A DNA stretch of 64,000 bases, from the NCBI GenBank assembly GCA_030673845.1, contig JAUTCQ010000013.1, forward strand, positions 226,001-290,000, given 5' to 3'. Source of the DNA: Verrucomicrobiota bacterium JB022. GTDB taxonomy: Bacteria > Verrucomicrobiota > Verrucomicrobiia > Opitutales > Oceanipulchritudinaceae. The notes beneath the pieces are model-generated. The model saw only the letters and a list, made by a program, of their open reading frames with translations. It did not search any database and had not been told where the DNA came from. A program made the position numbers and the translations under genes. Below are positions 9,312 to 17,628 of the stretch, piece after piece (positions within the stretch are counted from its first letter, which is position 1; every line of letters begins with the position of its first letter).

Positions 9312-11444
9312 ATGGACGTAGCAATTGTGACTGGAGCTTCGACCGGCCTGGGTGCCGCGATTTCCCGTAAGCTCCTGGAATTGGGCTTTCGCGTTTACGG
9401 CCTTGGTGGCAACTACACGCAGATGCCGTTCAACAACGTGGACTTTCGTCCCGTGCCGTGCGATCTCAGCGATCCGGCCGCCGTCGAACGCTGCACACGT
9501 GACATCATTGAGCAGGAAGACGCTGTTTACGTAGTCGTCAACAATGCCAAGATGGTCCCCCGCCAGGACTGGCACGAAGTGACCGGCCCGGAGCTGCAGC
9601 GCTGCCTCGCCGTCAACCTCCTTTGCCCGCTCGTCATCACCCGCACCGTGCTGGAAGGCCTGTGCCGGATGCAGGGCTACATCATCAACATCGGCTCGTC
9701 GGACCCGGAAACGGCTCGTGGCGGCCCGGTGGGTGCGGCCTCCGCCGGTGGCCTGCGCTGGATGGGCGAGGCCCTCTTTGCCGAACTGCGCGACTACGGC
9801 GTGAAGGTGACGAACGTCTGCCCCATGCCCAACCGCTGGCGCCCGAGCGATGCCCCGCCCGCCAACGACCGCCGCCCGCAGAGCGTGATCGACCCCAACA
9901 TGGTCGCCCAGGCCGTGGCCGACGTGCTCAGCAATCGCACCGGTAACATCGTGACGGATGTCGTCATCCGCCCGCAGCGCCTCGTTGAAAAGCCGCTGGC
10001 ACCCGTCCGCGAGATCCCCTACCCCGACCCGCAGCCCATCCCCTACACTGTCCCGCGCGAAGAGATCGAGGCCGAAGAGCGCCGCGACCTCGAAGTCGAT
10101 ACGGACGATAGCGAGGGTGACGAGCAGCCCAAGGGCGAAGGTGAGGACGATGGCGGCAACCGCGACAAGAAGCGCCGCCGCCGCCGCCGTCGTCGCAAGA
10201 ACCGCGACCGCAGCGGTGAAGACGCCGAGGCCAACGCCGCCGAAGCCAACGCCGCCGAAGTTTCCGACATTACGGGCTCCGAAGAGCCGGGACCCGCTCC
10301 CGAAGCCGACGAAGAGCCCACCGAAAAGCAGCCCGAGCCGCGTCGTGAAGATCGCCGCGAAAAGGGCCGCCGCGAAGAGCGTGAAGGCCGCCCGGAGCGT
10401 GCCGAACGCGCCGAACGTAGCGAGCAGCGCGAAGACCGCCCCGAAAAGGGCGAGCGTCGCGAACGCCGTGAGCGTGAAGACCGTGGCGACCGCCGCGAAG
10501 GCCGGGGTGAGCGCCGTGAACGCGACGACCGTCGCGAAGGGAAGCGCGGAGGCGACCGTGATCGTGACCGCGACCGCCGTGGGCCGCGCGACGAGGAACG
10601 CCTCGAGCGCACCCGCCAGCAGCGTGAAAAGCGCGAAGGCCAGCCGGAGCCCATGCAGGCCGGCGAGCCCTCCGTGGCCGCCGTCGAAGCCGCTCTGGCC
10701 CCGACTGAGCCCGCTGCCCAGCCGACCGCGCAACCCGCAGCAGAAGCCGGTGCCGCCAAGCCCGCCGTCCGTTCTCCCCTCGACGCGTTGAAGGCCTACC
10801 AAGGCCCCGGCGACGCCAAGTCGGAAGCCGGCTCCGGAAGCGACGCCAGCCGCCGCCGTGGTCGCAAAGGCCGCAAGGGTGGTTCGGGTGAAGGCTTCAA
10901 AGCCAAGAACCCGCTCGAAGCGCTCGCCAAGCTGCCCGGCAAGACTCTCGTAAACCAGTTTGCACCGCAACCGGGCGAGTTGGAGCCGGCCAAGCGCGAA
11001 GAACGTGCCCAGGCCGTCCCCTCCACGCAAGAAGCCAAGACCGCTGCCTCCAAGGAGCAACCGGCCAAGGCCGAAGCTGCCCCGGCTGTCGCCCAGCCTG
11101 CTGAAAAGCCGGCGAAGAAGGCCGCCAAAAAGGCCGCTCGCAAGACGGCAGCGAAGAAAACCGCCGCCAAGAAGGCTGCGGCCAAGCCGGCAGAGCCCAA
11201 GGTGGAAGCCGCTCCGGCCCCTGAGCCTGAGCCCGCCCCAGCACCTACCCCGGAAGTGAAGCCGGTGGAAACCGCCAAGCCGGCCGCGAAAAAGGCGGCC
11301 AAAAAGGCCACGACCAAGAAGGTTGCGGCCAAGAAAACCGCCACCAAAAAGACGGCGACGAAGAAAACGGCCCGCAAGGCCGCCGCCAAAAAGACTGCCC
11401 GTAAAACGGCGGCCAAGAAGGCTGCTTCTTCGGACGAGGCTTAA
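9312..11444 (+). CDS. degenerate SDR domain fused to Arg/Glu-rich and histone H1-like tail
   Basis: 710 residues. Residues 1 to about 225 form a short-chain dehydrogenase Rossmann domain: TGASTGLG at 7-14 (cofactor loop), VVNNAK at 75-80, GSS at 128-130. The catalytic YxxxK is gone: the aligned positions in VGAASAGGLRWM are Gly141 and Ala145, so dehydrogenase activity is unlikely although NAD(P) binding may persist. From about 250 on the protein is low complexity: eight consecutive Arg at 288-295, EANAAEANAAE, a long Arg/Glu/Asp block to about 450, a conserved-looking island NPLEALAKLPGKTL, then Ala/Lys repeats (AAKKTAAKKAAAK, KKTATKKTA) like histone H1 or bacterial H1-like proteins. Suggests nucleic-acid or ribonucleoprotein binding; the function is unknown. 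ATG at 9312 chosen because the Rossmann strand starts there. A hairpin terminator follows. Confidence 0.85.
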   Translation: MDVAIVTGASTGLGAAISRKLLELGFRVYGLGGNYTQMPFNNVDFRPVPCDLSDPAAVERCTRDIIEQEDAVYVVVNNAKMVPRQDWHEVTGPELQRCLAVNLLCPLVITRTVLEGLCRMQGYIINIGSSDPETARGGPVGAASAGGLRWMGEALFAELRDYGVKVTNVCPMPNRWRPSDAPPANDRRPQSVIDPNMVAQAVADVLSNRTGNIVTDVVIRPQRLVEKPLAPVREIPYPDPQPIPYTVPREEIEAEERRDLEVDTDDSEGDEQPKGEGEDDGGNRDKKRRRRRRRRKNRDRSGEDAEANAAEANAAEVSDITGSEEPGPAPEADEEPTEKQPEPRREDRREKGRREEREGRPERAERAERSEQREDRPEKGERRERREREDRGDRREGRGERRERDDRREGKRGGDRDRDRDRRGPRDEERLERTRQQREKREGQPEPMQAGEPSVAAVEAALAPTEPAAQPTAQPAAEAGAAKPAVRSPLDALKAYQGPGDAKSEAGSGSDASRRRGRKGRKGGSGEGFKAKNPLEALAKLPGKTLVNQFAPQPGELEPAKREERAQAVPSTQEAKTAASKEQPAKAEAAPAVAQPAEKPAKKAAKKAARKTAAKKTAAKKAAAKPAEPKVEAAPAPEPEPAPAPTPEVKPVETAKPAAKKAAKKATTKKVAAKKTATKKTATKKTARKAAAKKTARKTAAKKAASSDEA

Positions 11445-11475
11445 ACCGCCCGCCGACAAGGCCCGGATATAATTT

Positions 11476-11516
11476 GGCCGGATGCGCTTTAACCCGCATC
11501 CGGCCTTTTTGTTTTT
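11476..11516 (+). terminator. intrinsic terminator after the SDR/H1-like fusion gene
   Basis: Perfect 11-bp stem GGCCGGATGCG (11476-11486) with CGCATCCGGCC (11495-11505), 8-base loop, followed by TTTTTGTTTTT. It separates this gene from the convergent sensor-kinase operon. Confidence 0.9.
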
Positions 11517-11537
11517 CGAATTCAGTAAAGACGGACC

Positions 11538-12650
11538 TCAGCTCTTGGTCGAGACGACGTGGTTGGGCAGCTTGACGGTGAAGGTGGTGCCGACGCCCAG
11601 CTCCGACTCGACTTCGATCGCGCCGTGGTTGCGCTGCACAAAGCTCTTTACGAGCATCAGGCCCAGCCCGTGGCCCGCTTCGTTGCTCGTGCCGGGCCGC
11701 GAGGTCTTCTTGCGCTGGTCGAAGAGGCTGGCGCGCAGCTCCTCGCCCATCCCCAGGCCTTCGTCGCGCACGATCAGGTGCGTTTCGTCCTTCACCGTGC
11801 GGATGGTGAGGTAGACGGTCTTGCCGTGGTGGGAGAACTTGATCGCGTTGCTCAGCAGGTTGCGCAGCACCGTTTCGACCATTTCGCGGTCGGCGTAGAT
11901 GATGGCGTCTTGTTCGACTTCAGCCACCAGCTCAAGCTCCTTGCCGTGCAGCACAGGCTCGAGGGCCGCATGCACGGTGCGAATGAGGTCGACGCATTCG
12001 ATGACTTCGGGCGCGACGACGAGATGGTCGGTCTGGGCGCGGGCCCAGTGCAGGAGCTTGGTCGTGAGGTCGAGCAGTTGCTCGGCATTGGTTTCCCCGC
12101 GCGAAAGGAACTTCTTGAGCGTAGGGGTAGGCTGCTGCTCCACCTGCTCGGCGCAAAACTTGAAGGTGCTACGGAGGGTGGCGATGGGCGCGCAAATGTC
12201 GTGCGAAATGATGGAGAGCATCTGGTCGCGCACGTTGAGGGCCGCCTTCAGGTCCTGCTCGGCCTGGTGGTTGCGCAGCGTATAGCGGATCGTGCGGTCG
12301 AGCAGCTCGGAGGTCATGGAGCCCTTCTTGAGGTATTCCTTGGCCCCGGCGCGCATGCAGGCGATGTCGACCTCCCGCTGGTCCATCGAGGTGATCATGA
12401 TGACGGGGGGAGCCGTTTCCGATTTGCGGAGGTGCTTCAGCAGGTCGAGCCCGCTTTCGAGTCCGAGCACAAAGTCGCTGATGATCAAGTCTATATGCTG
12501 CTGGTCCAGGATCTTCAGGGCTTCCTTGACGCCTTCGCATACCACGAGGTCGAAGCGTAGCGGGCGGATCTTGTTGAGCAGCTTGCGAAAGAGAAAAACG
12601 TCCTCTCGGTCGTCTTCTACGAGCAGGAGGCGGATGACGGGAGATTCCAT
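11538..12650 (-). CDS. hybrid receiver-histidine kinase
   Basis: 370 residues. N-terminal receiver domain with the acid pair ED at 12-13, phosphoacceptor Asp59 in ISDFVLG, switch Thr/Ser at 87-88 and Lys108/109. A short linker leads to a HisKA helix with His150 in SHDICAP, then a HATPase domain (NLLSNAIKF N-box, RDEGLGMG G1 box, GHGLGLMLV G2 box). No membrane span, so cytosolic. The order receiver-then-kinase means it can accept a phosphate and alter its own kinase. It is the last gene of a minus-strand trio, 27 bases after the single-domain receiver and preceded by a PAS kinase. Confidence 0.9.
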   Translation of the reverse strand: MESPVIRLLLVEDDREDVFLFRKLLNKIRPLRFDLVVCEGVKEALKILDQQHIDLIISDFVLGLESGLDLLKHLRKSETAPPVIMITSMDQREVDIACMRAGAKEYLKKGSMTSELLDRTIRYTLRNHQAEQDLKAALNVRDQMLSIISHDICAPIATLRSTFKFCAEQVEQQPTPTLKKFLSRGETNAEQLLDLTTKLLHWARAQTDHLVVAPEVIECVDLIRTVHAALEPVLHGKELELVAEVEQDAIIYADREMVETVLRNLLSNAIKFSHHGKTVYLTIRTVKDETHLIVRDEGLGMGEELRASLFDQRKKTSRPGTSNEAGHGLGLMLVKSFVQRNHGAIEVESELGVGTTFTVKLPNHVVSTKS

Positions 12651-12677
12651 AATATGCGGGAAGCGGGCCGGAAAAGA

Positions 12678-13154
12678 TTAGCAGGCAGAGGGGATCAGCG
12701 CGGTTTTCAGCCAGTATTCGCTGAGGCAGTGCACGGTCTGGACAAGGGTGTCGAAAGTTACGGGCTTGGTCATGTAAGCGTTGACGCCGAGGTCGTACAT
12801 GCGGTGCACGTCTTCGGGCGCGGCGGAGCTGCTGACGATGATCACGGGGATGTGTCGCAGCGCCGGGTCCGACTTGAGCTCCTGTAGGGTTTCTCGACCG
12901 TCCATGACTGGCATGTTGAGGTCGAGAATGATCAGGCCGGGCAGCCGAGGTCGAGCCGCTTTGGTGGCCGTGGGCAGCGCGCGCAGGTGGTTCAGCAATT
13001 CCTCTCCGTTGTGCAGGATCGTAAGGGGATTCTGCAGATCGTTGCGTTGAAATGCCTTGCGCATGAGCATGCAATCGTCGGCGTCGTCGTCCACGATGAA
13101 GACGGCGGCGTGATCCGCTGCCGATCTTTTTGCGTGTGGCTGGGAGCTGATCAT
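12678..13154 (-). CDS. single-domain response regulator (Rcp1-like)
   Basis: 158-residue CheY-fold protein without output domain. Phosphoacceptor Asp78 in LDLNMP, acidic triplet DDD at 22-24, switch serines at 108-110 and Lys130 in TKP. The DDADD start and extended loop between helix 2 and strand 3 resemble receivers that pair with phytochrome-type or PAS kinases. It lies only 2 bases downstream of the PAS-kinase gene, so it is most likely the phosphate acceptor in a relay from that kinase, perhaps onward to the hybrid kinase encoded next. Confidence 0.92.
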   Translation of the reverse strand: MISSQPHAKRSAADHAAVFIVDDDADDCMLMRKAFQRNDLQNPLTILHNGEELLNHLRALPTATKAARPRLPGLIILDLNMPVMDGRETLQELKSDPALRHIPVIIVSSSAAPEDVHRMYDLGVNAYMTKPVTFDTLVQTVHCLSEYWLKTALIPSAC

Positions 13155-13156
13155 GG

Positions 13157-15508
13157 TTAGAAAGCGGGGAGGTGGAGGGTGAACGTAGCCCCTTGGTCGG
13201 GTCGGCCGGTGGCTTCGATGCGGCCGCGGTGGCGCTCCACAATGCGGCGGCAGATGGCCAGGCCGATGCCGGTGCCTTCATACTGCTGGCGGGTATGCAG
13301 GCGGCGAAACGGCTTGAAGATACGCTCCGCGTGCTTTGGGTCAAAGCCGATCCCGTTGTCGCGCACGGTAATGACGTGCCAGGCCTTGGGTCCGCCGCCC
13401 GGCTCGGGTGGCTCGACTTCGGTGCGGGCGAGCACTTCGATGCGCGGGGGCACCTCGTTGCGCCGATACTTCAGGGCATTGCTGATGAGGTTCTGGAAGA
13501 GCTGGCGCAGGAGGGTCGGCTGACCGGGCACGCTGGGCAGCTCGCCGATCGTGATCTGTGCCTCTGCCTCGCGCACTGCAAACTCGAGCACTTCGTAGAC
13601 TTCGCCGAGGATCTGCTGCAGGTCGACTTGCTCGGGCTCAAAGCTGGCGGTGGAGGCGCGCGAATACTGCAGCAGGTCGTCGATCAGCTTTTCCATGCGT
13701 TCGGCGGCGCGCTGCATGCTGGTAAGGTAGCCGCGCCCTTCTTCGGCGATGCCTTCGCCAAACTCTTCGTTGAAGAGGTTGGAGTAGGCCTGGATCTTGC
13801 GCAGTGGCTCGCGCAGGTCGTGCGAGGCGGCGTAGGCAAACTCCTGCAGGTAGTCGTTGCGCGCCTGCAGCTCGCGCGCGTAATTGCGGAGCTGCTTTTC
13901 GTCGTCTTTCTGCGCCTGGATATCCGTCATGCTGCCGACCCATTCCAGCACGCTGGCCTCCCCGCGCAGCAGGGGCAGGGCTTTGACGGCAAAGTAGCGG
14001 TAGCGGCGGATCTGCTGGCACCAGAGGCGGCACTCGGCAGCAAACGCCTTTACCTCATGGAGCGAGTCTTTCCACTCGCGCAGGAAGTGCTCGGCGTCGT
14101 CTTCATGGATCATGCGGTGCCAGCCCAGGCCGGCGGCGTCTTCTTCGCTCTGGCCTGTGTATTCCTGCCAGGAGGGTTGCGGCTCCACGAAGTTGCCCGC
14201 CTTGTCGGTCGTCCAGATGATCGAGGCGGCAGCTTCGGTCAACATGCGCAGGCGGCGCTCGTTCAGGGCCAGCTCTCGGCTGGAGGCGGCCTCCCGCTTC
14301 AGCGCTTCGCGCAGGGCAGAGTTGACGTCTTCCAGCTCTTGGGTGCGGTTTTTTACGCGCTGCTCCAGGCGCTCGTTGGCCTGCTCGATCTGGAGCTGGG
14401 TGGTCTTGCGGTCATGGATGTCGGTGAGGGTGCCGACGAGGCGGGAGACGACACCTTTTTCGTCGCGCAAGGTCCGCCCGACGCAGTTGAACCAGCGCCA
14501 GTTGTCGCCGCAGCGCAGGCGCATTTCGAGCCCCAGCTGGTCGTTGGCCTCGGTCGCGTTGTTGACGCGCTCGAGCACCACCGGCCGGTCGTCGGGGTGG
14601 ATGAAGAGCAGGGCCTTCTGGAAGCGCTCGGGCCGCTCTTCTTCCGGGATGCGGAGCAGGTGGAGCGCCTGGTCGGAAAACCAGATTTCGCCGGTCTTGA
14701 GGTTGTAGAAGTCCCAGACGATATCGTTGGAAGCGTCGAGGGCCAGCTCGAGGCGTTCCTTGGTGTAGCGGAGCTCCTGCTCGGTCTCGTGCTGTTCGTG
14801 GATGTCGTCCAGCGTGCCCATACCCCGGATGCGCCCGTCGTGCTCGCGCAGCATGATCGCCCGGATGCGGAACCAGCGGTAGCCTCGGTCGCGGGTATTC
14901 AGGCGGAGATCGATGCTGCGCCCGCCGCCGCTCCGGATGTGGCCTTCCACCGTTTCATCCAGGCGCAAGCGGTCGTCGGGGTGGACGTGGCTTTTGACCC
15001 AGTTGGCAGTCGCGGGCAGGGACTGCGGCTCGTAGCCGAGCAGCTGGTAATACCGGTCCGACCACCACATGTCGTCGCTTTCGACATCGGGCCAGTCCCA
15101 CAGGCCCTCGTGGATCGAGGCCATCGCCAGCTCCAGCCGCTGATGCTCCTGCAGGCCGTGCACAGCGGAGGTTTCGCTGGATTTGACGAGCACGCCGTCG
15201 TCGCAAGGGGCGGCCTTCATCAGGTAACGCACGTCCCGATAGGTGCAGACGCGCTCGTGCTGTTGGCGGGTTTGCTGCACTTCCTCCAGCAGGGCGAACA
15301 TCTGGTTGGCCTCGGCATCGGAAGCGCAGGTGCCGATGACGGTGCCAAATTCGAGGCCGAATTTGTTGATCGCGACCTGGGAAGCCCACTTCACCGTCCA
15401 CTCGTCGCGCTCGGGCGTGTGCACGACCAGAAACAGCGCTTCGTCGCTCAGGTTGAGAAGCGCGGCGGACCAAGTCTGGTTTTGGCTGCTCACGGGAGGT
15501 TTACCCAT
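13157..15508 (-). CDS. multi-PAS sensor histidine kinase
   Basis: 783 residues, no membrane span. An N-terminal PAS-like region is followed by PAS/PAC repeats: one with LWDWPDVESDDMWWSDRYYQ, one with DIVWDFYNLKTGEIWFSDQA, and one with IIWTTDKAGNFVEPQPSWQEYTG. Two of the PAC ends carry the usual YRWFRIRA and WRWFNCVGR patterns. A coiled-coil linker precedes the HisKA helix with His563 in SHDLREP and a complete HATPase domain (NLISNALKYR, RDNGIGFD, GTGIGLAI). The HDLREP box is typical of phytochrome-like kinases, but the Cys/GAF bilin module is absent. Start set at ATG 15508; an in-frame GTG at 15520 is an alternative. First gene of the relay operon. Confidence 0.92.
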   Translation of the reverse strand: MGKPPVSSQNQTWSAALLNLSDEALFLVVHTPERDEWTVKWASQVAINKFGLEFGTVIGTCASDAEANQMFALLEEVQQTRQQHERVCTYRDVRYLMKAAPCDDGVLVKSSETSAVHGLQEHQRLELAMASIHEGLWDWPDVESDDMWWSDRYYQLLGYEPQSLPATANWVKSHVHPDDRLRLDETVEGHIRSGGGRSIDLRLNTRDRGYRWFRIRAIMLREHDGRIRGMGTLDDIHEQHETEQELRYTKERLELALDASNDIVWDFYNLKTGEIWFSDQALHLLRIPEEERPERFQKALLFIHPDDRPVVLERVNNATEANDQLGLEMRLRCGDNWRWFNCVGRTLRDEKGVVSRLVGTLTDIHDRKTTQLQIEQANERLEQRVKNRTQELEDVNSALREALKREAASSRELALNERRLRMLTEAAASIIWTTDKAGNFVEPQPSWQEYTGQSEEDAAGLGWHRMIHEDDAEHFLREWKDSLHEVKAFAAECRLWCQQIRRYRYFAVKALPLLRGEASVLEWVGSMTDIQAQKDDEKQLRNYARELQARNDYLQEFAYAASHDLREPLRKIQAYSNLFNEEFGEGIAEEGRGYLTSMQRAAERMEKLIDDLLQYSRASTASFEPEQVDLQQILGEVYEVLEFAVREAEAQITIGELPSVPGQPTLLRQLFQNLISNALKYRRNEVPPRIEVLARTEVEPPEPGGGPKAWHVITVRDNGIGFDPKHAERIFKPFRRLHTRQQYEGTGIGLAICRRIVERHRGRIEATGRPDQGATFTLHLPAF

Positions 15509-15663
15509 TGCTGCTACCACTCCATCAGATCGACCATTGTGGCTGCCTCCTTAGCCCGGTGAAAGGAGAAAGGGTGCCCGTTTGGCGGGCGAAAGGCGAA
15601 GGCCCCCGATGATTGACAATAATTGCGGCCGTACGCCATGCTAAAAGCTCCTTTCTGACTGCC

Positions 15664-17064
15664 ATGAACCGCGTTTATATCAAGACTTACGGCTGCCAAA
15701 TGAACGAGCGCGACTCGGAAGCGGTGGCCGAAATGTTGCGTGGCCGCGGCTATTCGATCGTCGAAAGCGAGCACGATGCGGATGTGGTGCTGCTCAACAC
15801 CTGCGCCGTGCGCGACCAGGCGGAGCAAAAGGCGATCGGCAAGGCCGGGCACCTCGTGCGCCGTAAGCGCGCCAATCCCAACTTTGTCGTAGGCGTAATG
15901 GGCTGCATGGCGCAGAATCGCGGCGAAGAGCTCGTCGACCGCCTGCCCGACCTCGATTTGCTGGTGGGCACCCAGAAGTTTCACCGTGTGCCGGACTTGC
16001 TCGACCGCATGATCGCTACCCAACGCGGCCTTGGCCCCCGCCCGGAGACGCTGGTGGAGCTGGCCGAGGAGGCTGGCAGCGAAGAGACGATCAAGGGCCA
16101 CAGCCAGGGCGAGCGGCAGGTCAGCGCCTTCGTCAGCATCATGCAGGGCTGTAACATGCACTGCAGCTTTTGCATCGTCCCCAAGACACGCGGCGCCGAG
16201 CGCTACCGCTCGATGGACGCCATTTGCGCCGAAATCGAAGGCCTGGTGGCCAACGGCACCAAGGAAGTGACGCTGCTGGGCCAGATCGTGAACAGCTACG
16301 GTATGCGCCAGATCCCTTATCGCGACGGCATCAGCCCCTTTGTGCAGCTGCTGGAGCGCGTCAATGCGATCGACGGCTTGGAGCGCATCCGCTTCACCTC
16401 CCCCCACCCGCGCGGCTTCCAGCGCGACTTGGTGGAGGCCTATGGGCGTCTGGAAAAGCTGATGCCTTACGTGCACCTGCCTCTCCAGAGCGGCAGCGAC
16501 CGCGTGCTGCGGATCATGCGCCGCCCCTACACGGTGCGTCGCTTCCGCGAGATCGTGGCCCAGCTGAGGGAGGTACGCCCCGATATCTGCCTCTCGACCG
16601 ACGTTATCGTGGGCTTTCCGGGGGAGACGGACGACGATTTTGCCCAAACGCAGGCCTTGTTCGACGAGCTGGCCTTCGACATGGCCTTCATCTTCCGCTA
16701 TTCCCCCCGCCCCGGTACCAAGGCGGCGGAAATGCTCGACAACGTGCCCGAAGAGGTGAAGGAAGCGCGCAACCAGGCGCTGCTCGACATCCTCGCCGGG
16801 CACTCTCTGGCCTGCAACGCCGCGCTGGTCGGCACCGTGCAGCCAGTGTTGGTCGAAGGGCCGGCGCGCAAGGGCGAAGGCATCTTCATGGGCCGCACGC
16901 CCAACTACCGCAAAGTCCTCTTCCCCGCAAGCGAGCGCCTGGTGGGCCAGATCGTGCCCGTGCATATCCACGAGCACTCGACCACCATCGTCAAAGGCGA
17001 GCTGGTGCTGAAGGAAGACGAGCCGGAAGTGACGGTCGGAGAGGCATTGCTGGCCACGGATTAG
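15664..17064 (+). CDS. miaB: tRNA-2-methylthio-N6-dimethylallyladenosine synthase
   Basis: 466-residue radical-SAM methylthiotransferase that converts i6A to ms2i6A at tRNA position 37. The N-terminal domain holds the auxiliary cluster cysteines Cys11 (YGCQMNERDSE), Cys47 (NTCAVR) and Cys81 (MGCMAQ). The radical-SAM core has CNMHCSFC at 163-170, and a TRAM domain closes the protein. The extended SAM patch TRGAERYRS and LLGQIVNSYG are MiaB-like, as opposed to RimO- or MtaB-like. Start at 15664 because the family begins with the strand RVYIKTYGC. The stop codon at 17062-17064 lies inside the 10-bp-period repeats that begin the next locus. Confidence 0.96.
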   Translation: MNRVYIKTYGCQMNERDSEAVAEMLRGRGYSIVESEHDADVVLLNTCAVRDQAEQKAIGKAGHLVRRKRANPNFVVGVMGCMAQNRGEELVDRLPDLDLLVGTQKFHRVPDLLDRMIATQRGLGPRPETLVELAEEAGSEETIKGHSQGERQVSAFVSIMQGCNMHCSFCIVPKTRGAERYRSMDAICAEIEGLVANGTKEVTLLGQIVNSYGMRQIPYRDGISPFVQLLERVNAIDGLERIRFTSPHPRGFQRDLVEAYGRLEKLMPYVHLPLQSGSDRVLRIMRRPYTVRRFREIVAQLREVRPDICLSTDVIVGFPGETDDDFAQTQALFDELAFDMAFIFRYSPRPGTKAAEMLDNVPEEVKEARNQALLDILAGHSLACNAALVGTVQPVLVEGPARKGEGIFMGRTPNYRKVLFPASERLVGQIVPVHIHEHSTTIVKGELVLKEDEPEVTVGEALLATD

Positions 17065-17084
17065 CACGGATAAACACGGATTCT
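17055..17084 (+). repeat. left flank repeat of the GxxExxY cassette (10-bp period)
   Basis: Three tandem units with exact 10-base spacing, each starting CACGGAT or CACGGA: CACGGATTAG, CACGGATAAA, CACGGATTCT. They overlap the end of miaB and supply its stop codon. An inverted counterpart lies after the GxxExxY gene. Confidence 0.8.
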
Positions 17085-17135
17085 TCGATTCGTGAAGTTC
17101 TTGCCAAAGTCGTAGTCCCAGCTTTGATCCGCTAG

Positions 17136-17525
17136 GTGGATCTGGCATTCGAAAATATCACGCGCGAGATCATTGGTGCTTCCTTTCAGGTTCATCGCGA
17201 GTTGGGCTACGGCTTTCTGGAGAAGGTTTATCAGAGGGCGATGCAAGTTGAACTACTACACCGTGGTTTGAAGGCCGAAGCTGAGGTCGCTTTGAAAGTA
17301 CATTACCGGGGAGTGGTTGTGGGCGACTACTTCGCGGATTTGCTGATCGAAAATACCGTTATGGTGGAGTTGAAGGTGGCGGCTGGCTACTGTTCCCGCG
17401 ATGAAGCCCAATTGATTAATGAGCTTAAGGCCACGGATGTTCCAGTCGGCTTGCTGATCAACTTTGGACGCGAGAAGGTGGAGTTCAAACGCCTCATGTC
17501 GCCCAATTTGCTCAAGCGGATTTAG
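17136..17525 (+). CDS. GxxExxY family protein
   Basis: 129 residues starting at GTG 17136. The namesake motif is GFLEKVY at residues 26-32, and the core ADLLIENTVMVELK plus the LINFG strand mark the PD-(D/E)XK nuclease-like fold predicted for this family, which is very common in Verrucomicrobiota, Planctomycetes and Bacteroidetes genomes. The biochemical role is unestablished. The gene is bracketed by short 10-base-period repeats in inverted orientation and interrupts an otherwise housekeeping region. Base use is somewhat less GC-rich than its neighbours, which fits an inserted cassette. Confidence 0.88.
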   Translation: MDLAFENITREIIGASFQVHRELGYGFLEKVYQRAMQVELLHRGLKAEAEVALKVHYRGVVVGDYFADLLIENTVMVELKVAAGYCSRDEAQLINELKATDVPVGLLINFGREKVEFKRLMSPNLLKRI

Positions 17526-17527
17526 TC

Positions 17528-17562
17528 TTTATCCGTGTTTGATCCTGATCATCCGTGGCTCT
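17528..17562 (-). repeat. right flank repeat of the GxxExxY cassette, inverted
   Basis: On the minus strand this reads CACGGATGAT, CAGGATCAAA, CACGGATAAA with the same 10-base period as the left flank. Left and right flanks therefore form an inverted pair around the gene. Confidence 0.75.
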
Positions 17563-17628
17563 AATTGGCCCCCGCCTGCTTTTATCTTTCCAATCTGGCG
17601 GAGGCGTGTTGTGCTGCGAGGAAGCGTC

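Noticed and set aside
11100-11440. Tandem DNA repeat call for the Lys/Ala-coding stretch
   Set aside because: The repetition is at the protein level (AAKK-type units) with varied codons, so it is described as part of the gene, not as a DNA repeat.
9240-11459. 739-codon open frame antisense to the SDR/H1-like fusion
   Set aside because: It mirrors GC-rich, repetitive codons of the real gene; its Gly/Leu/Arg-only composition and lack of start context mark it as a shadow.
13172-17148. Long opposite-strand frames over the PAS kinase and miaB
   Set aside because: No family features; the opposite strand encodes unmistakable kinase and MiaB motifs.
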